Source of the DNA: Candidatus Pacearchaeota archaeon
GTDB taxonomy: Archaea; Nanobdellota; Nanobdellia; Pacearchaeales; GW2011-AR1
Assembly (NCBI GenBank): GCA_003694055.1
Contig: RFLC01000045.1
Span: 1 to 9,363, forward strand
Reading direction: 5' to 3'
Length of the DNA: 9,363 nt
Under the pieces are notes generated by a model that searched no databases, was not told where the DNA came from, and saw nothing but the letters and a program-made list of their open reading frames with translations. Of this stretch, positions 6,101 through 9,363 are shown piece after piece (the stretch's first letter is position 1; each line of letters opens with the position of its first letter). The position numbers were made by a program, and so were the translations under genes.

Positions 6101-9018
6101 TTCTGCACAACTCCTTCAGTGATTGTTGTGTCAGTATCAGCAACAGAATTGTCAACAACCAAACTGCAAGAGCTCACACCAACATTATCTGTAACATTGT
6201 ATTCAAACAATATCTGCCCGTCTGTATCAACGCTGTTGTTTGGCGGCGAGAGCAATGTAACATTTGGCGCAACACTATCAATAAAAGCGTTCCTTCCGTC
6301 AAAAAATGTAACTGCTGTTTCAAGATACTTTCCTGTTGGCGTCCCTGTGTTTAAAGTCTGCGCGCTTCCCCAACTTCCGCCGGTGTAGTTCCAAAGCCAA
6401 GTTCCAATGTTTGTTTTCTTGCTGTTCACTGAAGTCAAAAGTTTATCGCTTAACGAATGCTTTGCCAAATCAACAGGGACTTTTACCCCCACTCCAGTCG
6501 GACCTCCAGAAAGTTGTTGAGAGGTAGACCAGCCGTTTGTCGTGTCCCAAGTCACCCAGCGCATTCCCAAATCAGTTTTCTCAGTGAAGGTTATGTGTAG
6601 CTTTGCAATGCTGGAGTTAGTTTCCCATTCCATGTCATACAAATAACCCTTTCCTCCCTCAACCTGCGTTCCAATCTGCTGCCATGTTCCACTCCAAGCG
6701 CTTCCATCCCAAAGCTCTGCTTTCGTGACTTTGTTTTGCCCATCGCTAGCAACCACAACAATCCTGTCATGCCCGTAAATAACCCCTCTCTCAGAGTCGT
6801 TGAAAGCAAAACCTCTTGCTCTCAAGGTTCCGCCTTTTCCTGTGGCAATAGTAAAACCATTTATAGTCGTTGCCGTGCCCCAACTATTCGTTGAGTTTGT
6901 GTAGGTAGCATACTTCACAGCTCCTGTGTTGTCAATCCACAAAACCATTCCATCTCCTGAAGTTCCCTCCCAAGCGCCGTCGGCAACACCTGACTCTTTT
7001 GCAGCCGCACCGTTCAATGAAGTTCCCCAGTTCTGCTCAGTTCCCCACGCTGTGCCGTTCCAAATGCTTGAGTAAACACCATAAGTTGAGCTTTCGTAAA
7101 CAAGCATTATCTTATCTGAAGTCGGATCTGATTTCAATGTTAGCCAATGTGGTTGTCTTGCAGTTGTGTAGGTCTGCTGCGCGCTCCAAGTACCGTTCCA
7201 CGTTTTGTAGTAAATCGCTCCTGCAGCCTCTCCGTAAACCACCAATCCCTCGCCGCTTTGCTGCTCATAAGCCACGTCTGCATAAAGAATAGCCTTGCCG
7301 GCAAACGTCGGGCCGTTTGTAGTCAGTGAGGTCCCTGCATCCCAGCTCTGCGTTGCGTTGTTAAACACAAAAACTTTTGCTTGCGAAGGATTCCCGATAT
7401 CAGTTGCGAGCAACAAAACCTCTGAAGAATTCGTCGGAGACGGCACCATTCTCAACATCGCAATTGCATTTGCTAAACCAGAGGCAAGAGTGTTCTCTGT
7501 TCCAACGCTTCCGTCAGGATTAACAAACCTCCAATAAACTGTTGATGAGGCAGTCGCGGCATACGCAACCAAGCCTTCACCAGCAGTGTTGACAGGATCA
7601 ACAATATAATCAAATTCCACGCTCCCTCCAACAACCCTCAAATCAAAAACGGATTGAGAATTAGCTAAATTGCTTAAAACAACCCTGTTGAACTCGTTTG
7701 AGTTCAAACTCTGAAATTCGGCAATTAGCTCTGTTCCGTTTTCTTCATAAACCTCAATTCTCGGATTTCCAGAAACAACTCTCGGAAAAACTGTTATATC
7801 ATTTTCTGACGTTAATTTTCTCTCAAACTCCACTCTCACGTAATGCCCATCGGGGATTGTCTCGCTCCAAATCCCGTCCAAACTTTTAGTTTCATTGTAA
7901 ATGTCTGAAATAAATGTTCTGTTCTCATCCAAATGCTCTGCCTTTGTTATCACAATTATCTCAAAAGTTTGCTCTCCTCCGCCCAATCCATCAACAACCC
8001 ACTCAACCCTATCTATAAGTCCATTCCCATTCGTATCTTGTGCCTCAAAAGGCAAGATGATTCCCTTCTCTTTCCAATAAACTTTTATTTCTCTTTTTGA
8101 ACTAACAACTTCACCAATGTCTGTAAATATCCGGATGCTTTTGTGAGGCAGAGCCTCTGGGGAACGCACTCTTACAACTTTTTTTCTTGGGCGTGAGCTT
8201 AAAACCTCTAAAGAGGGCCCAGGTGTAAAGTATCTTATGTAAATTCTGCCTCTCCCTGCTAAAACAACCTCTTTCTTTTTCCTAGCAATTCCAAGTGCAT
8301 CAAGAAGCATATCTATTAAGCCAGGTTCTCTAGTTTTGAAGTTTATCTCTTTAAGCTCACCACTGGCTAGCTCCTCTTTAACACTGATATCATACGCTTC
8401 ATACGGAACTTTCACACTAACTTTCTGCCAATCCTTAAGCTGAAGAGTCAATTTATTAAAAACTGGTTGACCAATAACAATTTCGTCAGGGTTCTCGAAG
8501 GCTGGCTCCTTCTTGAAGTTCTTGAAAGTATTCTTCCCAACAGCAAGAGCATTATCTCCGTCTCTCCCTGACAACCCGATAATACCATCTGAAGAAATAT
8601 TATTATTTTCCTGCCCCGCTATCTTGCTCTCTCCAGACTCATTAGCATCACCAGCAACGCCTCCTATCTCTCCAAGTTTAGCCGAGGGTCTTTCAATCCC
8701 TTCTACAACTTCAAACTCAAATATTTCACTTTGTGAACCAGATACTACTTCCAATCTATAGTGGCCAGCTTCGTGAGGTGAAAAAACAAAAAGATTGCCA
8801 CGACCAGTAGAGATGTATGAAGTTGAAGGTGTTGTTATCTTTATTGAATAATTTTCATAATCCCTAAGGTCGAGCTTGATTTTCTCTCCGAGAACATAGG
8901 TTTCTTTAAGATTGTTAGAAAGAGAGCCGCGAGATAGTTGGGAAGTTATTATCAGCGCCACTAACGCTAAAAACAAACCAATTCCAATACTTGCTTTTAT
9001 CACCCCTTTTTTATCCAT
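1..9018 (-). CDS. Giant multidomain surface protein with Ig-like repeats, C-terminus cut by window edge
   Basis: The frame is open for 3006 codons from the ATG at 9018 to base 1 without a stop, so the protein is longer than 3006 residues. The start is well fixed: an in-frame TAA lies at 9039-9037 and no other start codon falls between it and this ATG. No Shine-Dalgarno-like sequence is visible in the 15 bases upstream, so translation may be leaderless or SD-independent. Domains in order are a membrane segment (7-25), a beta-rich N-terminal region (31-477), a propeller-like repeat region (478-912), Ig-like repeats R1-R3 (917-1204), module X (1205-1415), R4-R5 (1416-1605), module Y (1606-1900), R6-R15 (1901-2845), a CARDB-like domain (2846-2961) and the start of another module. 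N-glycosylation sequons are very dense. I see no catalytic motif. The architecture fits an extracellular adhesin or surface-layer-associated protein of a DPANN-type archaeon. The location is well supported; the function is inference. Confidence 0.95.
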   Translation of the reverse strand, partial: MDKKGVIKASIGIGLFLALVALIITSQLSRGSLSNNLKETYVLGEKIKLDLRDYENYSIKITTPSTSYISTGRGNLFVFSPHEAGHYRLEVVSGSQSEIFEFEVVEGIERPSAKLGEIGGVAGDANESGESKIAGQENNNISSDGIIGLSGRDGDNALAVGKNTFKNFKKEPAFENPDEIVIGQPVFNKLTLQLKDWQKVSVKVPYEAYDISVKEELASGELKEINFKTREPGLIDMLLDALGIARKKKEVVLAGRGRIYIRYFTPGPSLEVLSSRPRKKVVRVRSPEALPHKSIRIFTDIGEVVSSKREIKVYWKEKGIILPFEAQDTNGNGLIDRVEWVVDGLGGGEQTFEIIVITKAEHLDENRTFISDIYNETKSLDGIWSETIPDGHYVRVEFERKLTSENDITVFPRVVSGNPRIEVYEENGTELIAEFQSLNSNEFNRVVLSNLANSQSVFDLRVVGGSVEFDYIVDPVNTAGEGLVAYAATASSTVYWRFVNPDGSVGTENTLASGLANAIAMLRMVPSPTNSSEVLLLATDIGNPSQAKVFVFNNATQSWDAGTSLTTNGPTFAGKAILYADVAYEQQSGEGLVVYGEAAGAIYYKTWNGTWSAQQTYTTARQPHWLTLKSDPTSDKIMLVYESSTYGVYSSIWNGTAWGTEQNWGTSLNGAAAKESGVADGAWEGTSGDGMVLWIDNTGAVKYATYTNSTNSWGTATTINGFTIATGKGGTLRARGFAFNDSERGVIYGHDRIVVVASDGQNKVTKAELWDGSAWSGTWQQIGTQVEGGKGYLYDMEWETNSSIAKLHITFTEKTDLGMRWVTWDTTNGWSTSQQLSGGPTGVGVKVPVDLAKHSLSDKLLTSVNSKKTNIGTWLWNYTGGSWGSAQTLNTGTPTGKYLETAVTFFDGRNAFIDSVAPNVTLLSPPNNSVDTDGQILFEYNVTDNVGVSSCSLVVDNSVADTDTTITEGVVQNFTKALSDGLHNWTVNCTDASSNSAIGEIWIINVSLPQDNSPPVVTLIAPPNNSVDNDGSITFTYNVTDNLAIANCSLYINGQINATDTTITEGVNQTFDVTLLDGDYLWKVSCVDNSANANVGNSTTWNLSVVETQPPSITLVSPVDFYNSSTDVITFNYNATDISGISNCSLYINGVLNKTDTNVTSGALETITQSFADGSYNWSIGCYDASPSLNFGFSTNRTFNVSTPYCIASDFNFSSDSNPINHVGSWAVRINGWATADDSQAQAGKNPEDTATTTMFDFDYETDGSVNKLKLKDKAANDGQWLKIDTGIKSTDLVDGDIIIRIVGADLKGTNCAGKQTWTNFNNVIVYPYINSTAVNASAGITVPITNALISTGCVTPTSSCTVDAVEVNITDLFSQTPSGQNFTIRVIADAGHANKEIPEVVDIYIKYSATPDNTGPNITLIAPPNNSVDTDGQILFEYNVTDNAATSSCSLIIDNSVVDTDTSITDGVVQNFTKVLSDGVHNWSINCTDINSNTASSETWIINVSLPPDNSPPVVTLIAPPNGTTDTDGFFEFTYNVTDNLAVEQCSLIVDGEVKQTDQTITESVPQYFNQSLRNGLHSWSVNCTDNSANANVGNSTTWYVNASAPVLQGRWYESSTTSYTSSANINLSQSQDVAINDVSLTLNAGSLVTMDTASSPAMGNNGVLIGASTTVSFSGYFTAGKANKGYITWKAYITNSSGDTLICKRGDDSTGGVRITSTAGTFTGSCTAPSSALRLAPSDRLKLVVNIYNSDNKQRKYTHEWDSSRLSYMDIASFKSLGFLEAELVDPLTDPAIGVNEVFNMTCQVRCADGNCTNTQVYAQYNSGSGWQDIGSSGSLVLNTGTSNPQNLGEIDSTYQNVTFEIKGSSISTNTIRCAATSTYSNYNGTTTTTVTVGGGANAPSVILVSPANNTFTNSTNLTLIYNATDVDLNIANATLILNGQPNITNQSAVLNGEYSNFTLTNLADGFYNWSVNVTDLTNLVGSSETWTFTIDTQAPTITLYNPLANESIGISTVTFNFSVSDNIDTTLTCDLIVDSSVLENDFSAQNGSFVNFTETIGAGFHLWNVTCLDDAGNLGASETRNFTITDEPPTVALITANNTFTTTGNITLIYNATDNNGLVNATLILNGQPNQTNQSAVLNGEYSNFTLTNLAEGVYTWDVNVTDTGGFTAVNGTPRTFTVDLNVPNVTLNLPANNTQSNSSTVDFNFTVTDSVDTSLTCNLYVGEVSDTGFSAANGSLTNRQITGLTDGEKLWNVTCSDDAGNLGASETRLINITEYPTIALNTANNSFFNTSTFNLSYTPSDNTNLSRCDLYIDNVLNQTNSSAIANGQENNFTVQGISEGAHTWYVTCFDLIGLQNTSETRTFTVDLGGPNITLLYPPAGIQLFTDTVNFSYNATDNIDTTIECNITVNSEVVDSHTATSGAITNRTVSFSQGGFKLWNVTCIDSSQNIVTSETRNFTLAFAPVVNLTLPANGTAHNSSTIILYYNVTDDNDNIANATLILNGQPNQTNQSAVLNGQINNFTLTNLADGFYNWSVNVTDLTNLVGSSETWTFTIDTHTPLLTINGPLQGEIVTSNNVTLNFTVTDNLDTVLTCNITVDDFPEFPNINASNGTDTLRYMLRNDGNYTWDVRCWDDAGNINQSAFINFTVKAPPNVTLDSPADGYRTNSSDLTFVYTPLDAIGITQCELYIDDVLNQTDTTINKNQQNSFSVQGIAEGAHNWTVNCTDPDGNSFEPTPNDFQIDRTPPAISLSAPSNGSIIDFNQGFVRFNWTATDALDTNLTCNLTIDSVVNQSFINVTSGVEHSVAVNNFAVGLHLWNVTCWDSVVNNTNISETWQFNVTYVDFMVNETSIVFNVSSPVENESVMINATVYNLVNVTAKNITVQFFDGNPDSGGTQIGTNKTITQVGGLSSVTVSTAWYADLGTSDIFVIVDPPLATNGSFTEWNESNNNASRAITVGAWHFVVGDISGLSEFALRDIENSSVVRWPADRFSDGNIYAADSE
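136..483 (-). other. CARDB-like domain (residues 2846-2961)
   Basis: The domain begins VDFMVNETSIVFNVSSP, continues with ESVMINATVYNLVNVTAKN and ITVQFFDGNPDSGGTQIG, has a GGLSSVTVSTAW strand and ends EWNESNNNASRAITV. This order (residues opening a strand, an ATVxNxxNxTAxN strand, VxFFDG, then ExNESNN) is the characteristic layout of CARDB domains, beta-sandwich adhesion modules found in archaeal and bacterial surface proteins. It follows R15 directly and differs from it in having no cysteine pair. Confidence 0.75.
1337..1521 (-). repeat. Intragenic DNA repeat, copy in R12
   Basis: Bases 1337-1450 match 3032-3145 (R6) at 113 of 114 positions; the single difference is a synonymous Asp codon. 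Bases 1460-1521 match 2591-2652 (R8) without mismatch over 62 bp. The repeat is thus half like R6 and half like R8. Confidence 0.9.
2212..2256 (-). repeat. Intragenic DNA repeat, copy in R9
   Basis: These 45 bases match 2779-2823 (R7) at 40 positions. They encode the LWNVTCxDDAGNLGAS strand-turn shared by odd-numbered repeats. Confidence 0.8.
2563..2652 (-). repeat. Intragenic DNA repeat, copy in R8
   Basis: Bases 2563-2607 are identical to 3127-3171 in R6 (45 bp), and 2591-2652 are identical to 1460-1521 in R12 (62 bp). It encodes the cysteine-free core around NGQPNQTNQSAVLNGEYSNF. Confidence 0.9.
2779..2823 (-). repeat. Intragenic DNA repeat, copy in R7
   Basis: Partner of 2212-2256 (R9), 40 of 45 bases identical, with most differences in third codon positions. 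Confidence 0.8.
3032..3171 (-). repeat. Intragenic DNA repeat, copy in R6
   Basis: Its first 114 bases match the R12 copy at 1337-1450 with one mismatch, and 3127-3171 match the R8 copy at 2563-2607 exactly. It encodes the middle and end of R6, including DLTNLVGSSETWTF. Confidence 0.9.
3319..4203 (-). other. Unrecognised module Y with cysteine cluster (residues 1606-1900)
   Basis: About 295 residues lie between R5 and R6. The first part (about 1606-1790) starts APVLQGRWYESSTTSYTSS, is rich in Thr/Ser and Asn, and looks like a beta-rich domain containing TLICKRGDD and GSCTAPSS. The RGD within KRGDD is probably coincidental. The second part begins near LEAELVDPLTDPAIGVNE and carries C1805, C1809 and C1814 in a CxxxCxxxxC arrangement (TCQVRCADGNC), with a fourth cysteine in TIRCAATS. 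It closes with GTTTTTVTVGGGAN, a likely flexible hinge before R6. The second part resembles a cysteine-containing beta domain I recall from archaeal surface proteins, but I cannot name it. Confidence 0.45.
4454..4488 (-). repeat. Intragenic DNA repeat at the R4/R5 junction
   Basis: Thirty-five bases identical to 5951-5985, at the same 1497-bp offset as the other R4-R5 versus R1-R2 match. They encode the DNSPPVVTLIAPP junction. Confidence 0.85.
4686..4751 (-). repeat. Intragenic DNA repeat, copy in R4
   Basis: Sixty-six bases identical to 6183-6248 in R1. They encode PPNNSVDTDGQILFEYNVTD and the residues next to it. No synonymous difference has built up, which implies recent duplication or conversion. 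Confidence 0.9.
4774..5406 (-). other. Unrecognised module X between Ig repeats (residues 1205-1415)
   Basis: About 211 residues separate R3 from R4. The module begins YCIASDFNFSSD and contains GSWAVRINGWATADD, an acidic stretch FDFDYETDGSV, KLKLKDKAANDGQWLKID and, near the end, VVDIYIKYS. It has four cysteines (C1206 and one each in TNCAG, TGCVT and SSCTV), which could form two disulphides. The alternating hydrophobic pattern suggests beta structure, possibly two small sandwiches. I do not recognise the family. A carbohydrate-binding-module-like fold is possible but not shown. Confidence 0.45.
5951..5985 (-). repeat. Intragenic DNA repeat at the R1/R2 junction
   Basis: Partner of 4454-4488, identical over 35 bp, offset 1497 bp (499 codons). 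Confidence 0.85.
6183..6248 (-). repeat. Intragenic DNA repeat, copy in R1
   Basis: Partner of 4686-4751, identical over 66 bp, offset 1497 bp. Confidence 0.9.
6283..7587 (-). other. Beta-propeller-like region with eight W-centred repeats (residues 478-912)
   Basis: Eight repeats of a strand, a W or WNGxxW turn and a second strand can be read. Their key tryptophans are W496, W559, W607, W653, W713, W770, W824 and W876, spaced 63, 48, 46, 60, 57, 54 and 52 residues. Representative cores are TWNGTWSAQQTY, IWNGTAWGTEQNW, LWDGSAWSGTWQQI and LWNYTGGSWGSAQTL. Units of about 45-60 residues repeated seven or eight times suit a propeller with one blade per repeat. There is no SxDxGxTW Asp-box and no visible sialidase arginine triad, so I do not assign an enzyme activity. 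A binding role for glycans or protein partners is only a guess. Kelch or other propeller families were considered but their signature residues are not evident. Confidence 0.6.
7588..8928 (-). other. N-terminal beta-rich region with linker and calcium-loop motif (residues 31-477)
   Basis: Residues 38-107 read as a small beta domain (ETYVLGEKIKLDL near the start, GHYRLEVV near the end). Residues 108-173 are a Gly/Ser/Asp/Asn-rich low-complexity linker, and the region after it is again beta-rich. A basic stretch ARKKK near 245-250 precedes GRIYIRYFTPGPSLEV (P266 at the centre). D328-W340 reads DTNGNGLIDRVEW, a DxNxNGxID loop of the kind that binds calcium in EF-hand and dockerin proteins; in my recollection this loop followed by EWVV recurs near the start of large surface proteins of Woesearchaeota-type archaea. 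Residues 341-477 continue with alternating strands and end at DPVNTAGEG. The loop is seen directly; calcium binding and fold are inference. Confidence 0.6.
8929..9018 (-). other. N-terminal signal/membrane segment (residues 1-30)
   Basis: The protein begins MDKKGVIKAS, followed by an uninterrupted hydrophobic run from about I11 to T25 (IGIGLFLALVALIIT) and then SQLSRG. A basic start followed by a hydrophobic helix is the pattern of a Sec signal peptide or an N-terminal membrane anchor, and places the remainder outside the cell. No lipobox cysteine is present. There is no clear AxA cleavage site, so an uncleaved anchor is as likely as a cleaved signal. Confidence 0.85.
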
Positions 9019-9023
9019 TTTTG

Positions 9024-9039
9024 TAACTCTGCAGAGTTA
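9024..9039. promoter_or_regulatory. 16-bp perfect palindrome next to the start codon
   Basis: TAACTCTGCAGAGTTA is fully self-complementary and ends five bases upstream of the ATG at 9018. It includes the in-frame TAA that closes the reading frame upstream. It could be an operator for a dimeric regulator, or in RNA a hairpin that covers the start region. It shares the CTGCAG centre with a smaller palindrome at 9224-9233. Confidence 0.4.
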
Positions 9040-9083
9040 TCTAGTTACCCTGAGTAGAGGTTCAATGTAGCCCACACATGCAT

Positions 9084-9097
9084 GACTAAAATTAGTC
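9084..9097. promoter_or_regulatory. Inverted repeat and possible TATA element
   Basis: GACTAA and TTAGTC flank two A bases. On the minus strand the centre reads CTAATTTTAG, an AT-rich core that could serve as an archaeal TATA box. A start site about 25 bases downstream would give a leader of about 40 nt holding the 9024-9039 palindrome. No clear BRE is visible, so the promoter reading is tentative; it could equally be an operator. Confidence 0.3.
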
Positions 9098-9265
9098 GTC
9101 ATTTGCCTTAATAAGCTTTGTTGCTGTCCACTTTCCCCCTTTACGCTAGCCGCTCTCACGCCTCTGCTTTTCCGCGCGCAGATGAACTCAAGCGCTCCCA
9201 GGCTTGCTACGCATGCGCTAATTAACTGCAGTTTATTGCCAAGAGGAATGTTGCAAGGTAAGGGT

Positions 9266-9289
9266 TTTAGTGAGCTAGCCCTCGCTAAA
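9266..9289 (+). other. Possible RNA hairpin, 9-bp stem
   Basis: TTTAGTGAG and CTCGCTAAA pair over nine positions with one U-G wobble and a six-base loop. On the minus strand the same place gives a C-A mismatch, so a plus-strand RNA fits better. There is no U-tract directly after it, so a terminator role is not supported. Confidence 0.3.
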
Positions 9290-9363
9290 GCGCGCGTTCT
9301 AGCGGATGGAAAGCAAAGTTATTCGTTACTTTCCTTTTCATGCGCAACAATGCTTGTTTTGGC

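Larger units (their letters stand above)
5407..6270 (-). other. Ig-like repeats R1-R3 (residues 917-1204)
   Basis: Three tandem beta-sandwich repeats of about 95 residues: R1 917-1012, R2 1013-1109, R3 1110-1204. Each runs through PxVTLxxPxN, FxYNVTDN, CSLxID, a TDTTITEG-like turn, an LxDGxxxW strand and a VNCTD strand. Each has two cysteines; in R1 they are C951 and C989, 38 residues apart, placed to bridge the two sheets of an Ig-type fold. R1-R2 are close copies of R4-R5. Such repeats usually act as stiff spacers in cell-surface stalks. Confidence 0.8.
9019..9363. other. Non-coding upstream region of the giant gene
   Basis: No convincing gene is visible in these 345 bases. Minus-strand frames are short and closed. 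One plus-strand frame is open from 9086 to the window end with an ATG at 9182, but it lacks a ribosome binding site and its translation resembles nothing I know. The stretch is rich in short palindromes: CATGCATG at 9077-9084, GCTAGC at 9145-9150, CGCATGCG at 9210-9217 and AACTGCAGTT at 9224-9233, besides those listed separately. It probably contains the promoter of the giant gene and perhaps a structured RNA or the end of a neighbouring unit. Confidence 0.5.

Noticed and set aside
5933..6388. Plus-strand open frames of 60-151 codons scattered over 23-8761
   Set aside because: They lie antisense to the continuous minus-strand gene, follow its repeat pattern (the same plus-strand peptides recur where the repeats recur) and have no ribosome binding sites. 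They are shadows of Asn/Thr-rich codons.
6283..7587. Sialidase or other glycosidase in the propeller-like region
   Set aside because: No Asp-box (SxDxGxTW) and no recognisable catalytic residues.
8944..9018. Class III (prepilin/archaellin) signal peptide at KKGVI
   Set aside because: K8 lies where the hydrophobic run should begin directly after the cleavage site, and the long beta-repeat architecture is not pilin-like.
9055..9080. T-arm-like GGTTCAAT suggesting a tRNA
   Set aside because: The flanking bases do not pair into a 5-bp T-stem, and no acceptor or anticodon stem can be built around it.
9285..9362. Minus-strand frame ending at a TAG at 9287-9285, possibly the tail of an upstream gene
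   Set aside because: Only 25 codons are visible and nothing distinguishes them from chance.
9182..9363. Plus-strand ATG frame running off the right edge, possibly a divergent gene
   Set aside because: The frame is open for about 60 codons, but there is no ribosome binding site and the translation (MNSSAPRLATHALINC at the start) resembles no protein I know. Too short to support.

Overview
The window is almost entirely one protein-coding gene on the minus strand. It starts with an ATG at 9018 and stays open in one frame to base 1, giving 3006 codons with no stop, so the C-terminus lies outside the window. I translated it from end to end and saw no frame break. The product has an N-terminal membrane/signal segment, very many N-glycosylation sequons and a long string of beta-sandwich repeats. 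It looks like a giant, secreted or membrane-anchored archaeal surface protein. The sequence style (PPxVTLxxPxNxS / YNVTDN / CSLxID / WxVNCTD repeats, a DTNGNGLIDRVEW loop, a CARDB-like domain ending in ExNESNN) is what I associate with DPANN archaea such as Woesearchaeota and Pacearchaeota. That lineage call rests on recognition, not on a search.

Layout along the protein (N to C, which is right to left on the given strand): residues 1-30, membrane segment; 31-477, N-terminal beta-rich region with a low-complexity linker (108-173) and a calcium-loop-like motif (328-340); 478-912, eight regularly spaced W/WNGxxW repeats, probably a beta-propeller; 917-1204, Ig-like repeats R1-R3; 1205-1415, unrecognised module X; 1416-1605, repeats R4-R5; 1606-1900, module Y with a CxxxCxxxxC cluster; 1901-2845, ten Ig-like repeats R6-R15; 2846-2961, CARDB-like domain; 2962-3006, start of a further C-terminal module cut by the window edge.

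Three structural points stand out. In the 15 Ig-like repeats two cysteines are either both present (12 repeats) or both absent (3 repeats), as expected for an intradomain disulphide. R6-R15 alternate between two subtypes, so the repeat unit there is a domain pair copied five times. Several repeats share near-identical DNA in a patchwork, which points to recent duplication and gene conversion inside the gene.

Bases 9019-9363 are non-coding as far as I can tell. They hold a 16-bp perfect palindrome five bases upstream of the start codon, a second inverted repeat that may be promoter or operator, several smaller palindromes and a 9-bp-stem hairpin. The plus-strand open frames across the gene are shadows of its codon use and are not annotated. 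The likely role, cell-surface adhesion or contact with a partner cell, is inferred from architecture only.
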